Source of the DNA: Priapulus caudatus | Taxonomy: Eukaryota; Priapulida; Priapulimorpha; Priapulimorphida; Priapulidae | Direction: 5' to 3' | Assembly (NCBI RefSeq): GCF_000485595.1 | Contig: NW_014577187.1 | Coordinates: forward strand, 480,645 to 511,884 | DNA: 31,240 bases | Shown: one piece after another, positions 1 through 9,836 of the stretch | Layout: the number at the start of each line of letters is the position of its first letter | Position numbering within the stretch: the stretch's first letter is position 1 | Translations under genes and position numbers: made by a program | Notes under the pieces: generated by a model | What the model saw: only the letters and a program-made list of their open reading frames with translations | The model's database searches: none | Told to the model about the DNA's origin: nothing

Positions 1-14
1 AGATGTACAAAAGA

Positions 15-85
15 GGGAGTGAGAGAGGGAGAGAAGGAGGAGAGGGAGGTCAGGAGGAAGGGAGAGAGAGAGGGAGGGAGGAAGG

Positions 86-137
<52 letters not shown>
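15..137. repeat. Purine-rich (GA)n / (GGGA)n microsatellite
   Basis: The plus strand is almost pure A and G from about 15, ending in an uninterrupted (AG)n run up to about 137. The Arg/Glu-rich open frame across it is a low-complexity artefact. Confidence 0.9.
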
Positions 138-140
<3 letters not shown>

Positions 141-988
141 GATGAGTCGAGGGCTGTTGTGCATGTGCAGCGACACGTGTTCGCCTGCTGATTCTAACCC
201 TCAAGATCTATACAGACACTCTCTAAGTGCGTGCACACGTGCGCGAACGACTTCAAATGAAGTCCAAATGAAAACCGAACGTCATTAGTTCAGGCTACAC
301 ATCGCATACGAGAGGCAGCGAAGCCGAAGAAACGTATAAGCCGATAACTGGAAGACTTCATGCGAACATAAATGGTCGCACGTAAAGATTTTTGTAGTTC
401 TGAAAGGATCTTACGCAGACGTAACGTACTTTTTACGTCCTTATAAAGCTCATTTTACTGCGCTTTAACTCTCTACTCGTGATTTTCATGTCGAAGACGG
501 CACCACGAAAAGTGCCTAAAGTTGTAAAAAAAAAAAACACTCCCAAGTGAGGCCAAATCCAACGCTTCCTCTTGAAATTTTACGTGATCGCAATCGCTCG
601 TAAAGTAAACATTGAACATGAATTCTCTATCGTTGCGTGTAGTTGTGTGCGACGCGGGTATATAACCGCGTACGTAGCTCCTGCATATAAGTCGAAAAAC
701 CCAGCCGGTTCCGATTTAAAAAAAAAGATTTATACTATACGACCTATAGTAAAGCCCCCAAAAATTTACCAGCCTCGCTCAAAAGATGGCATGCAGTGCC
801 GGACCCGGTGGGGACGACGAGCTGCTATTTCTAACGCTGTCGTACGGCACATGCAAAGAACCGCAATACGTCAGCGCGCACACGCACGCGCGAGGCTTCC
901 TGCGTCGTGAGACATCAATAAGAAACGGTCGAAATCGGGCCGATCGACGTACGTGTCACGAGATTACTCCCGCGCTGCGCCGACGGAA
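138..988. other. Anonymous sequence, no gene recognised
   Basis: Mixed-composition DNA with short open frames only (for example 572-910). None shows a recognisable domain or clear coding bias. A 10-base A run lies near 528-537. I see nothing further that I can support. Confidence 0.5.
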
Positions 989-1016
989 CACACATGCGCA
1001 CACACACACGCACGCA

Positions 1017-1068
<52 letters not shown>
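989..1068. repeat. (CA)n / (CACG)n microsatellite
   Basis: CACACA tracts flank a central (GCAC)n block. The open frames on both strands here are simple His/Thr or Cys/Val repeats. Confidence 0.95.
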
Positions 1069-1069
<1 letters not shown>

Positions 1070-1207
1070 CCCCGCGCGGCAACAAGCCACGCAGGCATGA
1101 CTAATGCAATCAAGAGTATTTGCGCATGCAATACCGCCATTATTTCGCACTCGATCAATATGGAAATCGGAGGGGGACAATATAGCAATACGCCGCAGGC
1201 GCTCGCA

Positions 1208-1243
1208 CATATAATATATATATATATATATATAATATATAAA

Positions 1244-1302
<59 letters not shown>

Positions 1303-1305
1303 AGA
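1208..1305. repeat. Compound (TA)n-(GA)n microsatellite
   Basis: About 58 bases of alternating A/T run straight into about 38 bases of (GA)n. The (TA)n half can form a cruciform. Confidence 0.95.
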
Positions 1306-1440
1306 AATAGATAGTGCGATGAGCGGCTCTTGCTTGCTCCCCTATGCCTGCTAGCATTCCTTTGCACCAGCCCCCACTGGTGGCCACAGCTCGTAGCGGC
1401 GTTGGGCCCTAGCCTCTTCCCTAGCCTCTAGTTGTTCTTG

Positions 1441-1705
1441 CTAATGGTACATCCCGCCTCCTCCACATCTATATAACCACACAGCCCACATCCTGTGATA
1501 CCTCCCCCCCTCCTCCATAAATCTCCACATACCCACGTATACTATACGCTGTTGTGTCTCCCGTCTCCTCCTCAAATCCCCCTCTACAAACCCAGACATC
1601 TTGCACCATGTAGTGCCTCTAACTTCCTCCTCAAATCCCCTTCTATAAACCCACACGTCCAACCACCCTGTGGTACCTCTCACCTCCTCCCTGCATCCAT
1701 TCCGA
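1441..1705. repeat. C-rich tandem repeat, unit about 59-62 bp
   Basis: About four diverged copies share the phrase TCCTCCTCAAATCCCC followed by TCTA(C/T)AAACCCA. Two well-conserved copies start at 1566 and 1625, a period of 59. Copies towards 1441 are more diverged. Overlapping open frames on both strands are by-products. Confidence 0.75.
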
Positions 1706-3096
1706 CATGACCCCCTAAGCTAAACTCTACCCCCGCTCCGTGAAAACCCGTTCTGCTCTCCCCCTCAACCCCTTCCCCCCCCCCCGCAAACATAATATAG
1801 TTGCTTACATTTAATTAGGAGAGCGCGTGGGAAGCACCTTCGCTGCTGCCGCGCGTGAGTCATGCTCACACTATCGGCTGCTTGCATGAGGCGGTTGCTG
1901 TGCTGTTAATTTTCATCACGGCAATCACGCGAACGCTACTTAAAACTTGACGATAACGCGACGATGATAACGTATCGTAACACGTGCACCGATCGCAGAC
2001 GCTCCGCCGTTAACCTACGAGAGGCTGTGTGTGTGTGTGTGTGTGGGGGGGGGGTACGGTTATTTTCGGGACGCGGGATTGGTTCTTCTTTTAATTAAAA
2101 ATTATCTGCGAAACGGGAAATAGTTCAAATACCCTAATGCATTTTTCTTGAATAGAAGTCAAAGGAAGCTGGGAATTGTGATTTTAAGTATTATTGGATA
2201 CTGGAAACTGTGGAAGCGTGTATATTTTTTACCTGGGAAGCTGGGAATGTTCTGCCTCTTTTCGCCCCCCTCCCACCTTCAGTTACGTGTTACGCCATCT
2301 AGCTGTGAGATGAATAGCCTGTCTGGAGCAACGGCAGCTGTGACATCACTAACCGATTAAAATGTCTGCGTAAATATTTTTAGAAGTAGCGTGACGTTAT
2401 GCAGACAGCGTAGACTCGATAACACCAAATTATCAATTACAGTGCGCTTGTCATGATACGCACCTAGTAATGTACTCGTACCATTTCAGATACATTTTTA
2501 ATTTTATTTTTTTAATTGTGATAATTATGTGCTAATATTCTATATATCCGTACGGCCGCCTCTATTGCTAGTTCTATTTACAATGATGCATTTTTACTAT
2601 GACTTCTGAGATTTATTCTCTTTCTGATAACTATAAGTATAACAACGTGTATACACGTGTATTTAATATAAGTAAATTCATAGAAAACCTACATATCACC
2701 CATTTAGCACTGTCTTACATCGATGTTACTGGTACATTTACTCTGCCTGAACGTTTCTTCATACAGAACACGTATATATCATAGCTAATAAATATAAAAT
2801 ATCTACTGGTGCAACTTTTCATCGCGATACGAGATGCACGATGCGATTTGTGATACAACTTCACAAAAGCATCAATAGATCACAACACGCCAACCAAACC
2901 TGGTCTAAACTCATGATAACCGTTCATTCGATGCCTTCGTCAGGTTGTCAAAATCTTGGTCTTGTGCACCGTGCAAGTTTTTGCGTGTTAAAAGGAGCAC
3001 GCTGATTTGACAATCTCAACTTTATTGCTACATTTGCTACGGATTTGAGTCACACAGAACGCATATCACCAAGGTGGTTAGTTACTCATATTACAT
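1706..3096. other. Anonymous sequence with a short (GT)n tract
   Basis: A (GT)n then G run lies at 2026-2055. Short open frames at 2148-2360 and 2599-2784 have no recognisable domains or start context. No gene or long inverted repeat was seen by eye. Confidence 0.5.
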
Positions 3097-3156
3097 TTAT
3101 CGGAAATCTTCGACATATATGAATAAACAAACAGCTAAGAACGGGGTGGTACTTAC

Positions 3157-3303
3157 ATCAACGTTGTTGGTTCTAACAAGCGATGCCACATCGTCAATCG
3201 TTGTCAACATCAACATCGCCCTCTGGTGGTCAGCTCTGTGACAGCTGCCTGTAGACTTGTCGCGACAGCATGCTGGCGGGGGCGCTCTCACAATCACCTC
3301 CAT
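3157..3303 (-). CDS. Candidate 5' coding exon of an unrecognised minus-strand gene
   Basis: On the minus strand an ATG at 3303 has a strong start context (A at -3, G at +4). It opens 49 codons that end exactly at a near-ideal donor, GAT|GTAAGT, with the GT beginning at 3156. The exon would end in phase 0. The predicted peptide starts MEVIVRAPPPACC and ends LVRTNNVD; I recognise no domain. I could not find a matching downstream exon at lower coordinates, so this could be a chance ATG-to-donor combination. A CTCF-like motif lies inside the exon (3216-3229) and a second about 45 bp upstream of the ATG. If real, the promoter would lie around 3310-3420. The frame stays open past the donor to 3097, so the exact end rests on the donor alone. 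Confidence 0.3.
3216..3229 (-). promoter_or_regulatory. CTCF-like motif
   Basis: The minus strand reads CCACCAGAGGGCGA. This differs at one position (the last) from the CTCF core CCASYAGRKGGCRS. It overlaps the candidate exon at 3157-3303. Confidence 0.4.
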
Positions 3304-3346
3304 TGTTGCGGTGATCTCTCGCCAATGGCACTAGTTCTGTTCTACG

Positions 3347-3360
3347 CCGCTAGGTGGCGC
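3347..3360 (+). promoter_or_regulatory. CTCF-like motif
   Basis: The plus strand reads CCGCTAGGTGGCGC, one mismatch (third position) from the CTCF core. It is divergently oriented to the motif at 3216-3229 and sits just upstream of the candidate exon. Confidence 0.4.
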
Positions 3361-3479
3361 TATACCGGCCGACTGCTATCGTCGGTGTGAGCTGCCTGGA
3401 AAGTTCCTAATGCTGAATTCACTGTGTGAATCTTCCACTTTTTGAGAAGTGGGTCGTAGCGGGGCAGTCACTGAGAGCA

Positions 3480-3625
3480 CGCTGTGCATAACAGCTATTG
3501 CTCTCGCTCTCTTTATCTCTATCTGCCCTCCTTTCTCTCTGTGTCTCGAAGTCGCTGTGTCTCTAAGCGTATAAGTCTCTTTGCGTGTCTCTAACTGTCT
3601 AAGTCTATGTCTATAAGTGTCTACT
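3480..3625. repeat. Pyrimidine-rich TCTC/GTCT tract
   Basis: Diverged (TC)n and (TGTC)n phrases such as TCTCTTTATCTCTATCTG. Low complexity. No gene was recognised between 3361 and 3940. Confidence 0.6.
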
Positions 3626-3943
3626 TGCTAGGAGCAACCTGAAAAACAGAAAATGACGACATTGGACAATGCAGTGGCGTCCTCTACGTGGCATGTAGAC
3701 CATGGCAGCCCAACGCCCCCCGCAGAGCCCTGGTGACCAGTTCATGGTGCAAATAACGACAACTCACGGTGTGTAAGCAGTTGCACCACCTTCCATGACC
3801 TTCGGTCTGGCTCTACACGGAACAGTGACAAATCTTTGCACTACGGCCGGCTACGCAGTAGGTACACTGCAAAAATGACTCCAGCCGCCAAGATAAACAT
3901 GTTGGCTTTTAAACCGCCATTCGATATTCAAATTTAGTTCACT

Positions 3944-4099
3944 TTAATTCGCCCGAATTGAGTTTAGCGAACGCAAACAATCATCACACGACCAGAATTC
4001 GCAGCCATATATTAACATTGAAATAGTGGCATAGAAGTATATAGTGAGATAAGATTTGTCAAGTGCTGGATTCCCGCATAGTTTTTCGTATAAATTTTC
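3944..4099 (-). pseudogene. Possible degenerate LINE reverse-transcriptase C-terminal scrap
   Basis: The minus-strand frame that runs out of the adjacent minisatellite ends with about 50 residues of non-repeat sequence. It contains the phrase MLIYGCEFWS followed by LRSLNSIRA. A YGCE-x-W motif after a hydrophobic stretch and before a Leu-rich helix is typical of the end of non-LTR retrotransposon reverse transcriptases. There is no catalytic YxDD motif and no upstream RT domain, so at best this is a fragment. The match rests on a short motif and may be chance. Confidence 0.25.
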
Positions 4100-4690
4100 G
4101 ACTACATAGGTAGAGCTAGTCCTGTAGTAGAGCGAAGGACTATGTACATAGGTAGAGCTAGTCCTGTAGTAGAGCGAAGGACTATGTACATAGGTAGAGC
4201 TAGTCCTGTAGTAGAGCGAAGGACTATGTACATAGGTAGAGCTAGTCCTGTAGTAGAGCGAAGGACTATGTACATAGGTAGAGCTAGCCCTGTAGTAGAG
4301 CAAAGGACTATGTACATAGGTAGAGCTAGTCCTGTAGTAGAGCAAAGGACTATGTACATAGGTAGAGCTAGTCCTGTAGTAGAGCGAAGGACTATGTACA
4401 TAGGTAGAGCTAGTCCTGTAGTAGAGCGAAGGACTATGTACATAGGTAGAGCTAGTCCTGTAGTAGAGTGAAGGACTATGTACATAGGTAGAGCTAGTCC
4501 TGTAGTAGAGCAAAGGACTATGTACATAGGTAGAGCTAGTCCTGTAGTAGAGCGAAGGACTATGTACATAGGTAGAGCTAGTCCTGTAGTAGAGCGAAGG
4601 ACTACGTACATAGGTAGGGCTAGTCCTGTAGTAGAGCGAATGACTATGTACATAGGTAGGGCTAGTCCTGTAGTAGAGTGAAGGACTACG
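4100..4690. repeat. 42-bp minisatellite, 14 copies
   Basis: Fourteen head-to-tail units contain phrases ACATAGGTAGAGCTAGTCC and TGTAGTAGAGCGAAGGACTA, with no spacers. The unit length is a multiple of three and lacks stops in several frames. This creates long 14-residue-repeat open frames on both strands (for example 3944-4768 and 4102-4653 minus, 4142-4471 plus). Units are nearly identical. The commonest variant is at the CpG in AGCGAAGG: nine units keep CG, three have CA and two have TG. The last units also carry TACGTACAT and GTAGGGCTAG variants. Confidence 0.95.
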
Positions 4691-4713
4691 CAGGTACGGC
4701 CATGGTGTTAGAG

Positions 4714-4902
4714 CAGGGAAAAAAATGTAATTTATTTTTCGGGGGCTACTTTTCAAGCTCGCGTGCATGAAAATAGCACTCTAAAATTTGGTTTGCATTG
4801 AACTCTATGCAAAATTACGGGGGCTCTTTTTGGCATTTCCGGGGCTCTTCTTGGCATTTCGGGGGCTAAATCGCCCCGAGCCCCCGTGTATTTTTTTCAC
4901 TG
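4714..4902. mobile_element. hAT-type MITE with 8-bp target duplication
   Basis: The left end reads CAGGGAAAAAAAT and the right end is the complement of CAGTGAAAAAAAT, giving imperfect terminal inverted repeats with CAG..CTG ends. The flanks carry a perfect 8-bp direct repeat, TGTTAGAG, at 4706-4713 and 4903-4910. CAG-type ends with an 8-bp duplication are the hAT hallmark. At 189 bp it is non-autonomous. The interior has repeated CGGGGGCT phrases, and the right half can form a CGGGGGCT/AGCCCCCG hairpin (about 4860-4886). It lies just beyond the minisatellite. Confidence 0.8.
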
Positions 4903-4910
4903 TGTTAGAG

Positions 4911-5765
4911 TAGTAGCTACGAGCGAGTGCGGGGTACGCAGGTAAGCTGTGTAGCGACGACGCGAGCGTTTGCACGGATGCGCGCGACGACGCTTTTCAT
5001 AACCCCGCGCGCAGCATTCACGACCGAACACTGCAGCCACCGTCGCCGCTGGCGACGACGCCGATGACGACGACGACGACGATGACGATAACGTGAATCA
5101 ACCTGCCGCAGGTGAACCTTGCACTGCTCTACTGAGTACACGGCGATACGCACGATAAGACCAGCTGATAAGACCCGTCTATTACTGCCGATACGAGTGA
5201 CGTCATCGCACTCGTAGACGCACGGAGACAGGTTGACATTTCTGTTTACTCGAAGAGATAGATGTCAACACGTAAAACTTTCCGTTTGCAACAGAGCAAC
5301 GTTCGGTCCGGTATCCGGCGCGTTAGTTAGTGACAGTACTTAGCAAACGACTATAAGTAAAGTAAAAAAAACTGTAACTAAAGTGTCATGATGATAAAAA
5401 AAGCTGTAATTTCCCCCCAGGAAAACTTGCAGGATTTGTGTTCACGAGGCCTAAAATATCGTGAAATCGATCAAGTATTTATGGAATGTTATTTTCATCG
5501 TGAATCTGCTGAGATAATCTCGCGTTTTCACTGCAATACGTGCTGCCTTCGTTGCTAGAAAAACAAAACGTCCCAATCTTCTATACACGTACGACTGTAC
5601 GAGAACTACTCTCACTTATAGCTCTGCCTCAAGAACACAATATCGTCAATATGTAACTTTCAAACTCCACTGCGGCAAGATTTTAGAGGACAAGTCTGAA
5701 TAGAAATAGAGAAAGAAAAAAAAACGCCCAGTCCTTACCTCCTACGCATATTCTAAGCGGTGCAG
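4911..5765. other. Anonymous sequence with a short GAC/GAT tract
   Basis: A (GAC)n/(GAT)n low-complexity tract lies at about 5053-5092. The Arg-rich minus-strand frame across it is not convincing. No gene was recognised. Confidence 0.5.
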
Positions 5766-5767
5766 GT

Positions 5768-5808
5768 TGCTCTCTCCCTCTCTCTCTAGAGCTCTCTCTC
5801 TCTCGCTA
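5768..5808. repeat. (CT)n microsatellite
   Basis: An interrupted (CT)n tract on the plus strand. Confidence 0.85.
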
Positions 5809-5969
5809 GCGGACGAGCGGACGTGCGACTAGGCTAACAGCAGACTAAATGATCGCAGAGCCGTGTGGCTCGCGTAGCTAACACTGATGCGGAGGCTGAG
5901 GCGATGAGTCATCAAACACTGGTGCTGCTACTGCTGGCCTGTAAAGATAAACACGGTGCCAGATCAGCT

Positions 5970-6152
5970 GCTGTGACTGCATGCCTGCTGTTGCTGCTGC
6001 TGCTGCTGATGCTGATGGTGGTGGTGGTGCTGCTGCTGGTGCTGTTGGTGCTGCTGCTGGTGGTGCTGCTGCTGCTAGCTGCGCTGCTGCTGCTGTTGTT
6101 GTTGCTGGTGATGATGATGGTGGTGGTGGTGCTGCTACTGCCACTGCTGCCA
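5970..6152. repeat. (TGC)n / (TGG)n trinucleotide repeat
   Basis: An imperfect array of GCTGCT, GGTGGT, GTTGTT and GATGAT. Poly-Leu (plus) and poly-Ala (both strands) open frames follow from it. A protein-coding poly-Leu or poly-Ala exon cannot be excluded, but no flanking non-repeat coding sequence supports one. Confidence 0.9.
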
Positions 6153-6159
6153 TAGGATT

Positions 6160-7050
6160 ATGCTAGCCTCCAGCTAGTTTCTCTTTCTACATCTTTCAAA
6201 CACGTGTGCACCTCGTGTGGCCAAATCTAGACGGCAAGTTTAATTATCGCGCAAACACTAAAATAACACGGTTTTTATTAGAAATACCTACTAGATACAG
6301 TCGAAATAACACATTGTTAATAAGTATCACTTAAGTATTTTTCTGCACGCTTGTTTTTCTAGATAATAGGTATATATTGGTGATATAATACACTTAAATG
6401 CATTTCTCTCGATTATTTTTCTACATAATAGCCAAATATAGGAAAAATCATATAATCAAGTACATTGCATTTTGCATTTTTCCCATTTGCACTTTTAGTT
6501 TTAGGATGACAAAATTCACCGTTTTTTATATTTCGGCGAGAACGTGTGACCCGACGAAACATGAATACAGGGTAACGAGTTCAACAAGAGCACAGTGCCT
6601 GCATGCTGCGACGCCCCGTATGCCTTTTTCATTCCGACCCAGAATTTACACATGCAAAGATATATGGATAGATCAAATTTATAGATTGATAGAGAGAATT
6701 ACTGTTAGTTATAGAACGTTAGGAAAAGAAAAGAAAAAATAACAATAACCATAATAAATAGATGCAATAAAAGTACAATTAAATGTAATAAACGTAACGT
6801 AATTCCGTTGCAATTTACATTTAAAATGTGGGTCTGAGACTAGAACACATCTATCTAGAAGTGCTGACCGCTTGAAATATAATGGACTCGAACTGGACAG
6901 TACAAGGCTCGACCGAACGCGGAAGTTGTTTTACAATCAGTGATGTCGTGCGAGTATAGAGCAATGAGCAACCATTGTGAGAGTGAGCGACCAGTAGTGG
7001 GGATTCAAACACATGTCGCGGGATTCAGCTACAGACTAGTGCGGCGTCTG
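6160..7050. other. Anonymous AT-rich sequence, no gene recognised
   Basis: AT-rich with short open frames (for example 6398-6742) of low-complexity, non-conserved appearance. Nothing supportable was seen. Confidence 0.5.
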
Positions 7051-7055
7051 ACATG

Positions 7056-7116
7056 ATAGCAGTGACTAATAATAGAGCTATTATGAAGTGAATAATCTAT
7101 TATTACTCACTCCTGA
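7056..7116. mobile_element. Imperfect TCAGGAG-type hairpin element
   Basis: The right arm ends in ACTCACTCCTGA. Its complement matches AGTGACTAATAATAGA at 7061-7076 with one mismatch. The left terminal heptamer has decayed (ATAGCAG). No clear target duplication remains. It is assigned to the hairpin family seen intact at 8597, 13062, 15029 and 16929. Confidence 0.5.
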
Positions 7117-7153
7117 TATTAAACGTCAATCTGAGACACATTGTTACCTTTAA

Positions 7154-7392
7154 GGGGGGCTTATGTCGGGCTTGCTAGCCGACTCGACTGGAAGCAACTG
7201 AATTTCGAGCAACTGGAAGCGATCGGCAGCGACTAGTTGCGTCCAGTTGCTCACTGTTCTATTCCGAGAAACTAGTGGCGGCCAGTCGCAGGCAGTCGCG
7301 TCGCAGTCGACCGACCTACGCAGTGCAGTCGCAGTGAATTGCACCCAGTTGCTTCCAGTCGAGTCGGCTCGCAAGCCCGACATAAGCCCCCC
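7154..7392. mobile_element. Foldback/MITE element flanked by TTAA
   Basis: Terminal inverted repeats of about 47 bp start GGGGGGCTTATGTCGGGC. The arms (7154-7200 and 7346-7392) differ at one base. TTAA directly abuts both ends (7150-7153 and 7393-7396), as expected for piggyBac-type or Kolobok-type insertion. Because CTTTAA is itself part of the inverted repeat on both sides, the exact terminus is ambiguous. The interior is built of CAACTGGA and CAGTCGC subrepeats. It encodes no transposase. Confidence 0.75.
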
Positions 7393-7450
7393 TTAAAGAG
7401 GCATCCCTTACGTGCGCATCCCTTACGTTTGCTTGCAGATATGCTATCAC

Positions 7451-7544
7451 AGACAGACAGACAGACACGCACGCACACGCGCACGCACACGCGCACACAC
7501 ACACACGCGCGCGCACACACACACACGCGCGCGCGCGCACACAC
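7451..7544. repeat. (CAGA)n-(CACG)n-(CA)n microsatellite
   Basis: ACAGACAGACAG is followed by alternating CACACG and GCGCGC tracts. The alternating purine-pyrimidine stretch is Z-DNA-prone. Confidence 0.95.
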
Positions 7545-7948
7545 AGCAGGTCCTAATTGCACTAGTGTTGGAAACAGCAGTCCATTCCCCCCGTTCGGGA
7601 CAGGTAACCTTTGACTTTTTTCTGAATTTATAGATCTGGATTCTGGATCTATATATTTCTACTATAGATTACATAATATAAATAAAAAATTTCCGAAATC
7701 AGGACTGGCTGTGTTTTCACCTTTTTTAGATTTTCAAGATTAACTGCACGTTATAGAACCCGGCGATTCGCTCTATATTCCCCTTTGCAATGAGTACATT
7801 ATATAGCAGGCGCTAGCCGACATACCGCACTCATCTATCTGCTCAGTCACAGTCATGCGACAGGACGCGCACGCCCTCTGATGAGTGCATTATTCCCGAA
7901 CACATCACTGCACGATGCTGCATGACTCGAACTCACATCCTCCTGCGT

Positions 7949-7950
<2 letters not shown>
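7545..7950. other. Anonymous sequence, no gene recognised
   Basis: Mixed composition. A phrase around 7924-7940 (CATGACTCGAACTCACAT) reads on the minus strand like a degenerate tRNA B box. No A box or cloverleaf could be assembled around it. Confidence 0.4.

Positions 7951-7990
<40 letters not shown>
7951..7990. repeat. (GCC)13 trinucleotide repeat
   Basis: Uninterrupted GCC repeats on the plus strand, so CGG-type repeats on the minus strand, which are prone to G-rich secondary structure. It is not within any recognised gene. Confidence 0.95.
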
Positions 7991-7991
<1 letters not shown>

Positions 7992-8070
7992 TCACCTGCA
8001 CAGGTAGGTGGTAGGCACACTCATGTCACGCGTGCTTAATCAGCGCTCATTGCGCAGAACCGGAACGTAC

Positions 8071-8280
8071 ATACGCACACGCACGCACGCACACGCAGAT
8101 TCGCACACACACGCGGGAGCACGCACGCACACACACACACGTGCGCACACGCGCGCACACACACATACACGTGCCCACACGCGCACACACAGATGCACGC
8201 ACACATGCGGGCACACGCACACACGCGCACACACACACGCACGCACACACACGCGCACACACACGCACGCACGCACACGT
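8071..8280. repeat. Long imperfect (CA)n/(CG)n array
   Basis: About 200 bp of ACAC, GCAC and GCGC dinucleotides. Open in several frames on both strands because it lacks stops. Confidence 0.95.
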
Positions 8281-8281
8281 A

Positions 8282-8295
8282 CCGCCCTCTACTGT
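8282..8295 (-). promoter_or_regulatory. CTCF-like motif
   Basis: The minus strand reads ACAGTAGAGGGCGG, one mismatch (first position) from the CTCF core CCASYAGRKGGCRS. It directly abuts the CA array. Confidence 0.35.
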
Positions 8296-8596
8296 CGCTA
8301 CCGACTAGTTCTGTCCAGTCATGCTTTCACAACAGGACGCGGGGAAGGTGCGTGTCGTAAGTCCCCTTAGTCACGATTCCGCGCAATGGCTCACGCTCGG
8401 GTGAGATTTCGTTCCGATGGCCCTTCGCAGCGAGCACAGGGAGCCGCCTCTACTGCCGTAACAGCAGATTATATCGAGTTTTTGTTTCGAATAAAAAAGA
8501 TTTTAAAGATTTACGAGTTGGCTGCTTGCAGTCGGCACCTCCTAAATATATATTAACGGCCTAATGTGACACCAGACGCATGATGGATCAATATTA

Positions 8597-8643
8597 TCAG
8601 AAGTAGATAATAGGCCTATTAATAGCCTATTATCTACTTCTGA
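8597..8643. mobile_element. 47-bp hairpin element with TATTA target duplication
   Basis: A near-perfect palindrome: the arm TCAGAAGTAGATAATAGGC is mirrored on the right, ending CTACTTCTGA. It is flanked by direct repeats TATTA at 8592-8596 and 8644-8648. The terminus is a one-base variant (TCAGAAG) of the family heptamer TCAGGAG. Confidence 0.7.
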
Positions 8644-8649
8644 TATTAT

Positions 8650-9140
8650 AATACTAAAATAGCGTGATGATGCCACGAGTAGACCATGAGTACATCGTGC
8701 TATGCATTGTAACGAGGATGTTGACGTTACCCGGTTCAAAGTAGATTAGTTGTAGCGATGAATAATTCTACAATAACAGAAACAATAACAGAATACAGAA
8801 CTAATTAGGGTAGAGACATGCACAACAACTCCCTCTCAACCGTTTCGCATCTCCATCATCCATACTACATCAAACGCGCTGCCGCTGACTAACCCATTAT
8901 GCAACCACTTGTCGCGACATTTCTAAACACAACTACTATTTCTACCATCTGCAAACCACACTTTACAGCATGAGGTTCATCGTGAGGAACATCATCACAC
9001 GTAAAATCATCGTCATCACACAGAGAAATAAACGTCAGTTGAATATCATTCGACATAACTGAATTGAATTCGAATCGCGGCGTCATAAGTCATAACAGAA
9101 GACCGACCTAAAATGTTGTAACGGAAGACATAAATCTATA
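8650..9140. other. Anonymous sequence, no gene recognised
   Basis: Mixed AT-rich DNA. The short minus-strand frame at 8889-9086 has no recognisable features. Confidence 0.45.
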
Positions 9141-9204
9141 AAATCTATCCATATCAATCTAGACACGATTTCTAAATTAATTCTAGATTGATATGGATAG
9201 ATTT
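9141..9204. repeat. Inverted repeat, 23-bp arms
   Basis: AAATCTATCCATATCAATCT plus AGA (9141-9163) is perfectly complementary to 9182-9204, with an 18-nt loop. It is followed by further TTTCTAGAT repeats to about 9230. It does not carry the TCAGGAG terminus. Confidence 0.75.
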
Positions 9205-9229
9205 CTAGATAGATTTCTAGATTTCTAGA

Positions 9230-9836
9230 TTGATTCATGATTCTAGACACGATGCAGCCGAGATTTCTCTCAATATCAATCAATGCTCCGAAAAAAACCG
9301 CGTCTCAGTCTCAGAAATGAAAGTCCGAAAAGCCAGCCAATGTCTTTGATTTCAAAAACTCATCGCTACTGCATAACCTATAGTAGAATTCAGAAAAACT
9401 AGCCAGTCTATAGGTGCCTAAAAGTTACCAGTTCCGTACGGGGGGCGGGGCGGTCTGCTATTTCCAGCAGCGCTGTGGATCCACCGTTGTTCTACGCGTG
9501 ACTACTAACGAGTTCCACCGACGTGCACGATAAAGATGTGTATCAAATGCGCGACCGGCAACATAGCTGTTACCTTGAAATAAAATACCTGCAATCAAGC
9601 AATCAGCTACCAACTTCGCAGTGCGGACCGCTACTGAGTGACATGCTTCGACTGTGAACAACCATGCAGCACATTATTATTATATATCGGCGTGCGCGTG
9701 CGTGTGTGCACACGTCTGTGTGATTGTGAGTGTGTGCCTATGAGCCAGTGCATTACTCATAGCCGTCTGAGCATTGCAACATCAACATCAATAACCGTAC
9801 ATACAATGGTCACACGCATGTACAATGGTCACATAC
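9230..9836. other. Anonymous sequence, no gene recognised
   Basis: No convincing coding exon, RNA gene or long repeat was seen. A short GC-alternating phrase lies near 9690-9735. Confidence 0.45.

Noticed and set aside
956-1387. Long overlapping open frames on both strands
   Set aside because: They are translations of CA, TA and GA repeats without any unique coding sequence.
4100-4690. CRISPR array
   Set aside because: The 42-bp repeats are directly contiguous with no spacers, and the context is a eukaryotic genome with introns and microsatellites. This is a minisatellite.
5865-6155. Poly-Leu or poly-Ala protein
   Set aside because: The frames follow from an imperfect TGC/TGG array and are open on both strands. 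There is no flanking domain or splice evidence.
6985-7030. tRNA-derived SINE remnant
   Set aside because: GGGGATTCAAACACAT vaguely resembles a B box in antisense. No A box, tail or second copy could be assembled.
8008-8370. His/Thr-rich and Cys/Val-rich proteins over the CA array
   Set aside because: All are simple-repeat translations. The same occurs at 7339-7614, 9638-10148, 12197-12507 and 26025-26405.
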